Positions 21,702 through 35,424 are shown, counted from the stretch's first letter. The stretch: 64,000 nucleotides of DNA from Montifringilla adamsi (GCA_017590115.1 JAGGNK010008337.1:6253609-6317608); one strand, 5' to 3'. The notes: generated from the sequence alone by a model not told the origin. Numbers and translations are program-made.

Positions 21702-24700
21702 GTAAGTGAAGTGGGGGAGTCTTAAAATACAGACCACTTTGTTTTCTCAGTCTGAAGTTACTTCTAGGAAGGCCAAGACTTAGCACCTGTGTTATTTTGA
21801 ACAGTGATAGCCTAAAATTGGGACAGGGGTGAAAAAACCCCAAGATTTCTTAGAGCCTCACTGGTGTCCCAGAACTCTGTTGGTATCCCCAGATGGAGTC
21901 ACTAACCCTTAAGTGTGTAAAATAGATCTTCTCTGCATGAGTCTTGCTTTCCAGATACTCCAGCAGTCAGCCGTGCCTAAACTTACTGAGCATAATGATA
22001 TGGGGAATCTGGGCAAAACAATGCTGCAGGTAACCCAAAAGCAGAGGGTAAGTGTGCAAATTGTGTTGTTTTCTAAGAGTCCAGAAACTGGAGGATATGG
22101 GGCCTCCCTTACATTTAGTCCTGCCTGCTTTCTTGAGCTGAGGAACATCAGTCTGGCCAGGACTAACTCCAGTTTCCTTAGTGTGTGCAGCCTTATTATG
22201 GTTGTGATCCCCAGTAGAGTTGTCAAAATACTTGCAGTGAGAACAAACCAAAAATGTGACTCCTATTTGCTTACAGACTTCTCTGCTCTGCAAGTAATTC
22301 TGTAACAGTGCCTTGTTCTTTGTCTAGTTCCTTTTCATTCACACAAGGGTATGGAGGAATAGGGACGGCTTCTGAGCTAATTTCTTCCTCCTCTTATTTT
22401 TTTTGGCTGTGTCTTGCTATCCTACTTGGCTGAAGCCTGTGTTTTTTTGAAGGAGTATCTAACTATGAGATCTGAAGTGCTTCCTGCCTCTGCAGATATA
22501 GGACTAATTTTCTGACCCTTTTGTTATCCTTAAAGGCAAATACTGGCTTGGGTGAAGAGGTGTCTAGAGTAACCTCGTGGCTGCAGGTGAACATGGTCTT
22601 GGTGGTGATAGTCCAGGTGAAATGAGGCTTGGAGCTGATCAGCTGTTTTTAAACTGGCAGGCTGTAACACTTATTTTAGCACAATCTGAAGGAGCTCACA
22701 GATTTTCAGATGTCCTTGTCAAAAGCAGCTATTACTATTGTCTATTCCTAAAAGCATCTGGAATAATTTTCAAAGTGAAAATATGTCAAGAGATTGCTGA
22801 GCTCTTCAGGCCTGCTGAGTAGCTGTATTACATCAGTACCCATAGACCTCTTTCTCCCATTTGAGTAGGTCATTTATATCTTGCAACATCAGAAAGCTGC
22901 TCCATCTAGAAAACAAAAGGCTGCATAAAAATAAAAAAGAGTACCTGACTTCTTGCAAGTTGATTTTGCAGGCCTGTGGTAGGTGGGAATATACAGTATG
23001 GCATATGGTTTAACTGGGAGACTCTTTATCCCTCCTACCCCAAACTATGTTGTTTTTTTTTCTTTCCAGCTACTCTCAGATTCTCTATAAAGCACTGAAA
23101 TTCACAGATGTTGCATTACTTGGGCTGCTGAAAGTGACAAGGTGTGGATTTACGTTGTGAATGCTGTTACACTTCACAGAAGCAAAGTGTCAGTTTCTAA
23201 TATGTGGGTATTGAATCATGGCAGTGGTGAATTTATTTTCTTGTAGCTGCTCTTGCATTCTTTCTGTTAGTACCCAGTACACTGCAAAAAATGCTGGAAG
23301 GCAAAAGTTGTGCTGGAACACTTCTCTGCTACTTGAAAGTTTTGTTACAGTGTACGTTCAGGAGAAAATATCCACAGTCACTCTTTTTCTTTGATGTATT
23401 TGTTGTAAGTAAGCCATGTATAATAGTGAACTTTTGGAAGGTTGGGCTGCTGAAATACTTCCACATTCCAACTGATTAGGACAATTAAAATAAATATGTG
23501 TATTAATGTGACTGTTACTGCATCTGTTTCAAACTTTATTTCTCTTAAATGTTGACCCCATTCTGAAGGTATCAAGTGTGTCTAAAAGCTGTTGTTTTGA
23601 ACTGAATTGCAGAAAAACTAGATTTAAATCTTACTGCTGATGGAAACTTTTGCTCTGTTTGATCTGACATACAGAGGGCAACAGGTACAGCCTGAATGAA
23701 ATTCTGGAGAGAGCAAGTGAAGCCCCAGGTGTGATGGAATTGGTGATGATCTGACAATGCCATGTTCAAGTTGTGCTAGTGATTTCCTTCAAGTGAAAGG
23801 TGGCTTCTGTGTATCTGTCAAACCAAAACAGCAACTGACGGGGAATTTGGAAAAAATTCTTTACAATTCACTCCCAATACCATATACAGTAAAAAAAATG
23901 ACAGATTGATTAGTAGAGCATAGAGTGGCTGTTCAGGGAGAGTGATGAGGAGAAATCAAGAAAGCAACGAAGCACAAATCAAGTGAAGCAGGCACAATCA
24001 GTCAGCTGCTGGAGTAAGAAGCTGTAGGAGAAGGGCAGAGCATCTGAGCCGGCAGCCATCCCCACAGACACTCAGTACTCAACTGGTGTTCAGTACTGCA
24101 CAAGTTTTTGTACTGGCTGTTAGGAAAAATGGCATGTACAATGTAAAGCCTTCACAGTGCCCTTTTTTAAATGTGAGTGACTCACTGGAGGGTGTTGGGG
24201 AGTTCCAGTTAGGCATACATTTTTGTTATGTGTAAGTCTAATGGCAGATTATTAAAAAGTCTGTATGCAGAATTATGCAAACTGAAATGACTTCAGAGGT
24301 TTGTATTGAGAAGGAACCAATCTCACTTCCAGGGCACTTCATGGATGCTCTGTACTGGCAAATTGGAAGAACATACCTTAGTTTGTGGATGAAAGTTTTT
24401 CCCTTCCCCTTTTCTACTCTTTGACAGAAGTGTTCAGAACTAAATTCTGAAGAAAACCAGCAAAGCTTGGCGGAAGTTCGGTGTTTTGGTGAGGATGGAA
24501 GTCTTTGTAATAGAGCAACATAACAGAGGGGTGCACATCTATGTAAAGGCTCCTGAGGGGTAAAGTTACTGAGTACTGAATGGCAGCTGGCAAGGGCTTT
24601 GTCTCTTTGTAGCAGCAAAGCTGTCAAAAAATATTTGGAAGTTCAAAGAGGCAGTATCTTTTAAAATGCTCTGCTGTGACCAAAAAAAAAAAAAACCCTA

Positions 24701-27551
24701 CATTTTTTTGCAGGTTTCTTCATATAGACACGACTAGCCATAAGAAATTAGGTTGGTGTATGTTTGCATGGAATTTGGTCAATGTTTGTGTTAAATCTTG
24801 GTTTTGGGAAGAGGGCAGCACAATGTGGAATGCAAACACTAAGCTTGGTGCCCACTTTTCTGTGCTAAGGGAAGCAATCTGATGTGGGTATGTTCGTATC
24901 CAGAAGGGCTGTGCTGTCAACACCCCTGGTTTTTGGTGTGCTGCTTGCCAGGCTGCACAAGTGGATCTCAGAGATCGAGTGTTGCAGCAGTGGAAGGAAA
25001 AGGGACAGTTGTGACATTAAAGAGGGTAATTTGTCACTGAGGGGATGGTAGGAAGACAAAACTTTTGTTCTTGAAGTGGTCCTGCAAATATAGCTTTCTC
25101 TGGTTTAACTGTTTATTAAGGAAATGTGGAGTTGCCCACTTTGGAAGCAAAGAATGAGGTTGCCATAACGGGCTGGATAATGTGAATATACTGTAAGGTA
25201 TCGTTCTTCCCACTTGTTATCCTTCAGATAGCTCAAAAGCACATACATCTCATCTGTTTTCTCATGTACTTTGAAACAGAGTGTCTTCCTGACAACATGT
25301 GAATAATGAACTTGTTTTATGAAGTTCTGGAATTTATATCCCTGTGTTTCAATGCTATTTATATACCACTTGGTTAGGCACTCATCTTGTACAGCAACTG
25401 CAGCTCATGTTGCCCAGTGAATTAAATGCCACCATGTAGACTAACAGCTAGAGTGTATTTTGAAGTTAAATACATATATTAACTTTTTGTTGGGTAATTC
25501 CCAAAGGTATCTTTACTTTGCAGTGGTGAATTTGAGAGATGACTTCTGAAAACTTTTTTGGAAAGCTTTTTTAAAAATTGGGGTCTTGGGAATTTTGTTG
25601 TCATTGAGTTGTGTGTCACTGGTAGAAAAACATTTTGTTGTATTAATTGGGTGATTCAGAAAATGGAATAAGTGATATTGTTTAACTCCATGCAGCTGAT
25701 AGTCCTGCTGACTCTCACAGCCCCTGGAATTCATTGGTATGACAGTGATGCCAAGAAAACAGCAAATTCAGGTGGTGGTTTAAAGATCTTTGCTAGTGGT
25801 AAGAACTGCATTTCATATGATGAAGTGAAAATGGAAGGACAAGATAACTGAGTTTATTTTTATTTAAGGTTAAATGACACAAAAGGTCTGCAGTCCTTTT
25901 AAACAAGTCTTGAAATATGTTTAGATGTTTTGGCAGTCTCTGAATCTTTTTAATCTGCTATTTTTAAAGAAAATGATACGGCTCAAACTATTGAAATTAA
26001 TCCAACACTGAGGGTTTTATGTATAATCATAAGGTTTGGATTTAATAAAAGCATTGTTGTACTGTCAGTGTGTAGCTTTTAAAATATTCACAGTGGGTTG
26101 ACACAAGATTACAGAGACAAAGCATGTAGATGAGCCAGTCCAAATGCTGCCTGGTGAAAAGAAAATGTGTAGTAACACTGAGCTCTGATCAGCATTTCTT
26201 GAGATGGGTAACTAACACGAGTAACTCTCCAGTATCTCCACGCAGCCGTGCTTGATATGAATATCTGTGCTGCAGGATCTAGGAAACAAGGTGATGAGTA
26301 TTAAACAGACTTTGGAAAGTGACACCACTACTAAGCTGCAGTGAAATTCAGCCAGACATCTACAAGTAAGAAATGGCATCTCTCTAAACCATTCAATATT
26401 ATCAGTCATTTATACAGAAAAATAAATTATGTTCAACTAGAGCATTGAGATTGTTAGACCAGTTTGACAATCACAAGGTCAGTTGGTAAGAGCTGTGTGA
26501 AATCTGTGTGTTTCAAGACCATTCTCCCACCAAAAATCCAAGTCCATCAGTTTTCATTGTGATTTTTTTTCCTTACAATGACTGTAACAACTGTCTTTAT
26601 AACAGATTCTTAACTGAGTGGCAAGGATGAAAGTAAATTGAGACAGCTTCATGTAATTTTTGCTATCTCACTCAAAAAAAAAAAAGCTTTTGCTACTGAA
26701 ACGCTTGGTTTGAGAAAGTTCAGAGTGCAGCAGTTTTTCTGCTGAGTACGCACAGAAAACAGCAATAACTTTGTGTGCCACCATTCAGGGTCTCCTCTAT
26801 TACCTGTGGCCCTGAATGTGAATTCCAGCTTCGCCTAAACTCGTGCTGTATTTGGTTTTGTCCTTACTTTTCATATATTGCCATACCACTGTTACTCATG
26901 CTAAACATCTTATCACAAGGTCTCTTCAAGGCTGATGTGTTTAAGGTTAGAAAATCATGTCTCTTAGATGCACATGGAGAGCACTGCTTATTAATGGCTG
27001 TGTATAATAGCTGGGGGAGCACCGTGAAAAAACTAACAACTGTGGTTTCTGTGAATTGTGTGAGGATTATGGTAATTAAGTATTTTGAATACTTGTGAAA
27101 TTAACATGCTTTTTGTGGACATGGCTGAAAATGTGTTCTGCTCTCTGTCCATGTTATATGCATATTAAGGAAGCAGCAAAGGAATTAGAGGGGTAAGAAG
27201 GGCAAACCATGTTTGCAGCTTCTTAGTCTGTGCTGAAGGTGTCCAGGAATCTGTGTGCCCATGGCATAATGAGGAGTAACTTTAAGGCTGAGTTGGTATT
27301 TGTTTGGCTGTGGCAGATACCCAAGGCTGCCAGGGCAGGAGGGTGTAACCAGAGCCCTGTGTGCTCTGCTTTGCTCAGGCTCTTGGCTGCCCTTTCAGGC
27401 TGTGTCCTGAAGAAATACAAAGCTGCAGAGTGCTGCAAATCTGACTGTGTGATCTGGTGACCCCACACACCCTTCTGGCTTTCCCAATGCATACTTTGGC
27501 TATTGATTTCCAAAGACAGACTTGCACAGTACAGAGATGGGAATAACCTTT

Positions 27552-28330
27552 TGTCGTGGTTTAACGTAGCTTGGTTTTTAGTTAAGGACAAAAATCCATG
27601 AGCTACGGAAGTGATTCCCTGTAAGGACCTTGGCAGGTTCCTTTGGACCTGACAACCAATCAACTGGCTAGTTTTAAATATTGACACCTGTTAAACCACT
27701 TAAGAGGGCTGAATATACCTCTGTGAAATCACATTTAAAGACAAACATGCCCCAGGAAAAACTCTCTGGCTTCTGGCCTTTGAACAGGTAACTGGATGCT
27801 GGCTGGGCTGGGCCAGGAGGAGAATGAGGAGATGCCTTAGTCTTGGGCTGAAATTCTCTTGTAAGGCTATGGTGAAGATACAACTGATACATCAGAGTTT
27901 TTTTTTTCACTGAATGCTTTGGGGGGATGTAGCATTCTAGCCATAGCCGTGAGCAGAAGCACCAGTGTTGAAGCAAGCAGATGTTGAAGTAGCTGTGATC
28001 TAATGAGGAGCTTGAACAGAGAGAGATGAGAAACCTTGCCCCAGGGACAGAAGAAGAAAACCTCAGTTCCCGGAGATAAGAGAACTTTTGTTTCTGTACT
28101 AGAACAGCTCATCCTTAAAATTGCACCCCAGTAAGCCGAGATCACCCATGGTGGTAGTTGCGGGAAGACTGCCAAACCATGGGAGGGACTTCACGATTGC
28201 AGATTTCTGGGCAGCTGCTATCTGTGATAATTAAAAGCACAAGAAAGCTGTTTCTTGTGGAAAAGTCTCCATGGCATGGCAGGAGAGACTCTAAGTTCCT
28301 CTAAGTGAACTGAAGTAAGATTATTTTTTA
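27552..28330 (+). mobile_element. LTR-like element in intron 2 (passerine ERV type), 3' limit unclear
   Basis: The block begins TGTCGTGGTTTAACG at 27552, a typical start for avian retroviral LTRs. It continues with phrases I associate with a passerine LTR (AGCTACGGAAGTGATTCCCT, GTTAAACCACTTAAGAGGGC, and TGTACTAGAACAGCTC near 28096). A TTTTAAATATT motif at about 27672 could serve as a weak TATA. I could not find a matching ...CACGACA end or a duplication of the CCTTT that precedes it, so the 3' limit is an estimate and the copy may be truncated. No retroviral coding sequence adjoins. It lies in the sense direction of MACROD2. Confidence 0.5.
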
Positions 28331-30559
28331 AGTGGTAAACTGACTGAAAGTAACAAATTTGTCTCTTTATGTTGTCAGTAGAAAAAAAAAAGTTGGAGGG
28401 AGGAGAAGTGGTCTGAATGTTTATTCTGAATTCTTACTATTTCTTTTCTTTTGCTTCTGTTAATGAAATTTTCTTCATGCCCTTTAAAGTTTTGAGCCTT
28501 CTTTGCTCTCCTCCTAATCCTTACCTTGCAGCAGAAAATGTGTAAATAATTCTAGTGGGTGCACTGGCGTTTGGCCAGCACTAGATGCACTGCATTAATT
28601 GGAGCATTAGCTGGGAAACTCAGATTGGTAAATCTAAACCACTACACTCTTCAGGTGCAAGTTTACTTGAGCATAAATTGAGCAATAATCTGTGTGTGTG
28701 TGCTCATTTGTTCCTTGAGGTAAATAATCTCTAGTTAGTGATATCCCTGATGTAAGTAGATAAATCAGTGTGTTTAGTGTAAGGGATGGAGGGAAACTGC
28801 AGTAAGCAAAAAGACTGAAGATGTATTTGGGTGACCTTGTAATTCTCTGGTGAGCTTCATGTGAGTAACCTTTATAGGATGGATTAGCTGCCAAAGAGAT
28901 GACGCTTGTTTTACAGTTTGCATTGAAGTGTTTTTGGGAAGAACAAAAAAGTTTCTTGCTTTCAGCAAGTATGAAATGATGATTATGAAAAAGTTCAGGT
29001 CTGTTTACATAGATTAAGAGCACAAAATCCAGTGTAGCTAATCCTCTCTCTAAGAAAGTAAATTGCTTGTCTTTGATGTAATTAAGATGATGACTTCTCT
29101 TTAAGCTGCTGCTCTGTGACTTTTTTAACAAGGTAACTTCCATACAGCATTAAGCTTATACAAGTCCTGGATAAAATTATTATTTTGTGGCTTTTCTGCA
29201 TGCAGCTGAGAAAGCTCTCTTATCTGCAGTGTCAGACAGCTCCTTGAGGGGCAAAAGTTAACCGTAGGAAAGGATGCTGCTCTCAATAAGTTGATAAATT
29301 GGTGTCCTTATTGAGGCTCTGCAAGCTCTTGATGGGTTTTAGAGAGGAATAGTAGGTGGAGATACAAAGGGAAGTTAGGTACCTCTTTGCCAGAAAGAAT
29401 AGTTTAAATGTTTAATTACTGGTGACATAAATCTTGACCAGATTAATAACTTTCAAGCTTCTGTCCTGTGCAATACGAGAAACAATCCTTTTTAGCTGCT
29501 GAATGTCACTGCACTGAAGTTTTGTACAGAGGTCCCTAAGGAAGTACTTAGTAGAGTTAGAAAGTCAAGATGATGCAGTGTGCTGTCAGCTGGCAGGCTT
29601 GTTCTGGGTGTGAGGGAGGATGGCTTTAGCAGCAGTGATGCTTTAAGTTGGGATGTGCTGTTCCTCAAAAACTGCTGAGAAAAATTGTAGGTTTCGGCTT
29701 GAAATATATTGGTGGCTGACTTGAGTAAGATAATTTAACATATTTTAAAAAGTAACAGGTTCTGTCTTTGATTATTATTTTTTTCCATTCTTTTTATATA
29801 TAAAGGGTGAGCTTCTTTTGAGTGTGGGGGATTGCAGGATCAAACCCCCAGATTAATGTATTGCTCTACAAAGACAATTTCAGTAAGTCATCTAGCTTTT
29901 CTCAGCATGGTAGCTTGGCTAGTGCCCTAATCTATTATTTGTGATGGATTGTGGCATATGTCCTCACAGTCTTTTGCAGACAGATGTGAGCCAGTGTGCC
30001 AGCCTGATTAGAAGCCATGTGCCTATGATTAGGTTGAGGCCAAAACCAAGCTGTTAAATTGTACCCTTGTCATGGCTCGTACATATGGATCAGTTGCCTG
30101 ACTATGTGACTTAAAGATACTTTCAAATGCAGGTGGAAAAAGCTGATGTCCTTTTGCAGAAGATGGAGCCCTCTTTTGATTAGACAGGTGGAGACTGGTG
30201 TGGCTTGGGTTAATTTGATGTAGCTTAGATTTGACAGGTATTTATGAAGGTGCTGAACTACTGCCTCGACTAGGATTTGCTGGCTGGCTCTTCATAATTA
30301 GTGATGACACAGGGTAGGACACCCAGCTCTGGGTGTGGGAGGCTTGCAACAAGTTTGAAAACTAACCTCATGCTCAAAGGAAGTAATGATACTGCTTTAA
30401 CTCCCTTGGTGGTGTTGAGGAATCACTGGTGCAGTTTAAGCTCACCAAGCTCTGGATCATGTTAACTAACTTTCCTGTCTAGCTGTATTTGCTTTGTGCA
30501 CAGTTGAACACTTGATTACACAAGTTAAAAACCCAGTCACTGGAAATAACAGCCTGGCT

Positions 30560-30614
30560 TCCATTTTTTGATTCAGTATTCCCTTTTTTATTCAGATTCC
30601 CTTTTTTGATTCAT
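30560..30614. repeat. Imperfect tandem repeat, 18-20 bp unit x3
   Basis: Three successive units of the form ATTCCC-T-run-GATTCAG lie in intron 2, the first unit reading TTCCATTTTTTGATTCAG. No function is suggested. Confidence 0.7.
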
Positions 30615-30680
30615 TTCTACATGCTCAACATGAAGAAATGTCTCTTAACAAGCCAGCGAGGGTCTGAATAATTGTACTGT

Positions 30681-30745
30681 GGAATCATAGGATTGTTAAG
30701 GTTGCAAAAGACCTCTAAGTTCATTGAGTGCAACCATTAAATGGT
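30681..30745 (-). mobile_element. CR1 3' end fragment, minus strand
   Basis: GGAATCATAGGATTGTTAAGG followed by AAAGACCTCTAAGTTCATTG and GTGCAACC is the reverse complement of a CR1 3' terminus. Only about 60 bases remain. Confidence 0.65.
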
Positions 30746-32233
30746 AGTAGTTACTCTGTGAAGTGATACAGATAAGTGATTTCTCCGGTGAGGACATCTA
30801 GCTGATGTGTATTTGGAAAACAAGTTGAGAGGAAATTTCTCATCCCTGTAGGAAGTGCTGTTTATTTTTTCTAATGCCCAGAAAATGCTCTTCTGTGCTG
30901 GAGAGAAGGCTTAACAATCCAGTAGAAAGATGTTAAATCTGGATTTTGCACAGCTTCAAAAACCATTGAAATGATATTGAGAAGTATTTTCTATTTCAGT
31001 GTACAGTGTGAGGGAGAAGCATAATGTTCGTGCACAGGGATGGTCCTGAGACTTGCAGGCTATTGCATGTTGCAGAAATGTGTCACAAGGGTCTTCACCA
31101 ACATTTTCAGTTGTTTTTTTCGGGATGGGATGCTATAGAATGCGCATGTTGGCAAATGAAGCCTTGTCCTGATGTAGCCAATACATTTATTTCTGAGAGT
31201 AGAAGTAGTTCTCTGCAAGCACCTTTGCACTAATAGCATCCCTGGGAGTTGGTCATCAAATGTTGTGTTAGAAAAGCCTTCTCTAGAGTTTACCCAAAGG
31301 CTCCTGTCCAAAAGATGCAGTTTTTTTGCATCCTAATGCAGAATAGGTATGAAGAAAGTGTAGATATGAAGAAACTGGTTGCACCTCTGTCTTCTGTCTT
31401 TCTTTAAAACATCTCCCTATGTTATCCTGCCCTTGGCTTTTTCACAAAGGCTTGTTTAGGCAATTATGGGCTTTTTGATGGTCTCTTGATATGGCTGGTT
31501 AGACTGTAAAGGTGTTCCAAGTTCTGTGTTTTCCATTTGCTGCACATGTATGACTTGTAGTTGAAGTTCAGCCTGCACTGGATTTATTCCTGTGTGCTCA
31601 ATGCAACCTTTTCTGTGTAAGGCACTCTACTCCTCCCCTACCAAGGTATTGTGTGTTGCAGTGCTGTCCTTTGGTGGGATTTCCTAATGAATCTACATCT
31701 GCTGAAAGCAAACCCCAGACTTCATGTAGCTGTCACTGAGAGTATGGGTCAGTCACATTTAAAGAAAAAGTAGAGTTCCTTTCTGTTTTTTCCCATCTAT
31801 CTGCGTTCTCACCAGTGTTCTTATAGGGGAAAGATTGTAAGTGTACTGCAAATAACTAAATCCAGGAGAAGAGGTGATGTACACAGGCATTCTTATATTG
31901 ACTTAAAGGCTTTGAGATTTGGTGTGTCTTTCATTTCTAGGTAGAAGATAGAGCTAGATCTTTCTGCTGACTGCTAGTGAATTTGTAACTGCTTCCATTT
32001 TTTAGTCCTTGAATGAAGCAAGCATGACTTGCAACACAAATGAGTAGTGGTAGAGTTGTCTTGGAAGTTCCCTCTGTCCCTTGCTGTTTGGGTTGAACCT
32101 CCACTGTTCTTCACTGTAGCAAATTAAATCAGGTATCTCAGGGGTAGGAAAAAGGAAATGCTGCCAGGTAAGAGCTACCCCCAAGCCTAGTATCTCTGTG
32201 TAGAAAACATAACCTTTTGCACCTGCATAAGAA

Positions 32234-32238
32234 CTTAC
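32234..32238. repeat. 5' target-site duplication (CTTAC) of intron 2 LTR
   Basis: CTTAC precedes the TGTTG start of the LTR at 32239 and recurs exactly at 33386-33390. Confidence 0.7.
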
Positions 32239-32525
32239 TGTTGTCGTTTGTGTGTCTGCCACCCAAAGACGGGTGTCTGCCAGGGAAGGTGGGAAGCTCC
32301 TTTGGAATGGAGAATATGACCTCCTTCCCTCCGAATTATTATAACTTTGAAATTAAAGGGCTTTCACGCACAGATATGGGAAAAGGAATAACAGTTCTTT
32401 ACTAGTGTATATATGGATAACACGGCAAAAAAGCCCAACGCCAGCAGCAGCCCCCGGCAGCAGCACAAACGCAGCCCGGCCTCTCTCGGCCGCGGCGCTT
32501 TCCCCGTGGCTGCAGTTCCGCTCAC

Positions 32526-32545
32526 GGCCAGCAGGGGCGCTGCTG
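32526..32545 (+). promoter_or_regulatory. CTCF-like motif 1 in LTR (one G short)
   Basis: CCAGCAGGGGCGCT matches the CTCF core CCAGCAGGGGGCGC except for one missing G, so it may be weakened. Confidence 0.3.
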
Positions 32546-32584
32546 GCTCCCGGCCGGGCAGGGCGGGTGCGCTGATTCCCCCGC

Positions 32585-32605
32585 GCCTGCAGGGGGCGCT
32601 GCGGC
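32585..32605 (+). promoter_or_regulatory. CTCF-like motif 2 in LTR
   Basis: GCCTGCAGGGGGCGCTGCGG contains CTGCAGGGGGCGC, a close match to the CTCF core, in the same orientation as motif 1 and about 60 bases away. Confidence 0.45.
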
Positions 32606-33385
32606 CAGAGCTTGGCTGCGTCCCCCTCACGCGGCAATGGCGGGCGGGCCGGCAAAAGAGATGGAAGAATGGCTTCCTTTACAAACTCCCAGGGCAGCCT
32701 CTCCTGATAGCGAAATGAGCTGTAGCAAGAAACTTGGAAACAGCAAGCTGGAACGGCAGGGATGAGCAAAATTCTGAAATGGTAAAGGAGATGTGTCAGA
32801 AACTCTGCAGCTGGGGTGTAGCAGCAGGCAAGGGGGTGTGTGGCTGCAGTTGCAACCAACCCAGAGCAGTGGCAGATGAACAGTGGGGCTGGGCAGTGGC
32901 TGCCTGGCTCCTGAACACAGCCCACAGGCTCCCTTAGAGGCTCAGAGATCCCAGGATTTCCCTGAGGCATCTGGGCAGATGGTGAAGTGTCCTTTGTTTA
33001 CTGAGGTCAGCTGTTAATAAGGTGCAATGGCCGCTCTTATGTGCAGAACTCTGCTCATGGTAGGAGAAGGCAGAAAACACAACCCTGCAGTGATAACAAA
33101 TTTTTCCCACAGTGACTGCAGCCTGTTTCCCTTCCAAATGCCAAGAGCACAAGAGAAAGCTAGGAGCTGCACCCAACCCTTCCCCCAGCCCAAATCTTGT
33201 GGTACCGCTGCCCTTCCCACAGGAACCCCCAAATAAAGAGGGAGAGTAGCCAGCTGCACCCCTCCCCTGAGCGTGGCAGCTTATTTTGTCTTTCTCAAGT
33301 ACCCGGTCATTTTTGTCTCCTAGCAACATATGGGCAAAAATTGCCTGAGAGAAAGAACAAAAGGAAAAAATTCTAAACCCCAACC

Positions 33386-33390
33386 CTTAC
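33386..33390. repeat. 3' target-site duplication (CTTAC) of intron 2 LTR
   Basis: Exact copy of 32234-32238 immediately after the LTR end. Confidence 0.7.
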
Positions 33391-35424
33391 CTACCTGTCC
33401 CGATACTAGAAAGCTAAAGTTCGTACTCCCACCTGGTAAGCTGTCAAGGTGTCAGGCAGAGAGGTTTTTGAATGACAATGCCTTGAAATATTTGCTGATG
33501 GTTTTGCACAAGTTTTGTAGTTTTCTGGTAGTAACATTTTATTTCCAAGCTTTACTTCAAGTGCTACAAAAGTCTGTAATACTCAGCTAGAGAAGTTGTT
33601 GCTCAGCAATGGTGTAGAGAATTAAAAAAGCAGAAAATGTAGAATAAATTGTCTGACAGCTTAATAAGTTAATGAATGAAAGTAATGAATTTGTGGTTCC
33701 CCACCATAAACTTATTTTAATCCTCCATGATGTTGTATATGCTCACCTATTTAAATGGGTTCTCACATTCTGGTAAGTAAAACAGATGCTGCTGAGGACT
33801 AAGTACCTGATTGGTCATGAAAAGTAATTTTTTTCCCGACAGTTGATAAAAGTGAGTGGAGGAATGCTGCACTGTTGGTGGTATGTTTTGGATGAAGGCT
33901 CATAGTTACCCCAGGTGGTACTGGATCAATTTGAACACACCAGGAATAGTTGCATGAATGCTGTGATATTGCCAAAACACAGCTCTTGCAGTGAAGGGAT
34001 CTGTTTTGTCTTGGAAGGAATCTAGTGAAGCAGTCCTCTAGTTTTGTAGACAAATATCAGTGTACTCATGGGGCAATGAACAGTGATCTAAAGCAGTGTC
34101 ATATGTTTGTGTCTCCATTTTGGAACTTCCATTGTTAATTATGAGCTCTTTATAGTGGAGGAAGGTTATAAAGTAGGAATTGAGTTTGAGGCAATGCAGT
34201 GTAGTTGTCGCCTCCAAGTGACCTTGGCTGACCATTTGATGTACTTCAGTACAACTCAGGCTGCCACCACTGAGAAGTATCTATATTGAAATTCTTGGTA
34301 TCACTTGGAGTGAGGTACTGATAATCAGGCTTGAGCAGGAACTTAGTGAAATACCGTATCCAACAGCATTTTTATTCCACTATATCATTACAAAGTCTGG
34401 AATACCTCTGAAGGTCCGTGTTGTAAAACCAACCAAACAAGGCAGGGTTTCTTCACACAGACAAAGCACCTCTCCTTCTGAGTCACAGCTGGACCAGCAG
34501 CCTTTTCTATGGACCCTAAATCATGACATCTCCAGCAAGCATAGCAACCAGAACAGCTGGATGCTGACTCTCCAAGTAAACACACAAATACCCAAGGGTC
34601 TCAGCCTACTTATGTCTTTGCTGTCAATGTGCATGCTGCTGAAGTGAGAAGACTCTGATTTATGAATTGACAATTGCATATCCCTGCAGATGAGGGTGCA
34701 TCACAAATTAGAATTGGGAATGTATTCCTCTTCCTGTTCTCCTTGTTTGTTGTTACTCCTTTCTCAAGCTTTGTTATTTGGTACTTTAGCTTTCCATACC
34801 AAGTCTTCTCTCGGTTTACAAAAACTTCATAAAAAAGGCAGACTCCCTCCTTTCCTTCTACTTCTTTCTCTCCCAGACTTCAAGGGTTTTTTTTGCCTCT
34901 CTGCTTTGTTATTTTGGGGATTTAGAGAGCTGTGTGGGATAGACTGAGAAAAAGGTTGTTTAAGGACTATGCAAGACCTTGTAACACAAGAAAATTGCAT
35001 TTTGCATGAGTGTTGTGTGGGTTGTTCAGAGGGACTGGCTGTTTTGATCAATTATCTTGGTATGCCACTCCTTCTGTCTGTGATGTGTAAATGTCCTCAA
35101 TGGCTCCCATTTAAATGTGGTTGAAAAGTCAAAGCTCACGCTTAAAACCTTGTTTGAGGGCTGTTGGTAGCCCTGTCACTATGTTAAACTTGGCCCGAGG
35201 GAGCGAGCTTGGGGCTTTTTGGGATAGTTGTACAGGGGTGAGTCGTAGCCCCTCAGATGGGGGATATTTCCTGCCTCCTGTAGAACCTTGAATAGGAGAT
35301 AGCATGACCTCCTGACCTGGAAGATGGGGCAAAGTGTGACCTCAGGAGATTGGTCGGTGGTGCAGAACTGGGAAGTGTAGTTCATGCACCAGATGAATCA
35401 CAAAGATGATTAAAACATGATAAG

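Larger units (their letters stand above)
32239..33385. mobile_element. Long LTR (1,147 bp) of an endogenous retrovirus in MACROD2 intron 2
   Basis: The element starts TGTTGTCGTTTG and ends CCCCAACC, which reads as a one-base-mutated CCCCAACA, the inverted complement of TGTTG. Exact 5-bp duplications of CTTAC flank it. The first ~165 bases parallel the solo LTR at 6005 (shared GGTGTCTGCC, GAATTATTATAA, AATAACAGTTCTTTAC). A CpG-rich middle (about 32430-32660) then follows that the shorter LTR lacks. An AATAAA at 33232-33237 could be its poly(A) signal if transcribed in +. No gag, pol or env is present, so this is a solo LTR. Its GC-rich middle creates long open frames on both strands (up to 205 codons at 32353-32970 on -) that I do not regard as genes. 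Confidence 0.8.

Noticed and set aside
27223..27687. 154-codon minus-strand frame in intron 2
   Set aside because: It runs into the LTR-like element at 27552 and has no family resemblance, so it is a chance frame.
32353..32970. 205-codon minus-strand open frame in intron 2
   Set aside because: It lies inside the 1.15-kb LTR and owes its length to the GC-rich LTR middle. It does not resemble any retroviral or host protein.
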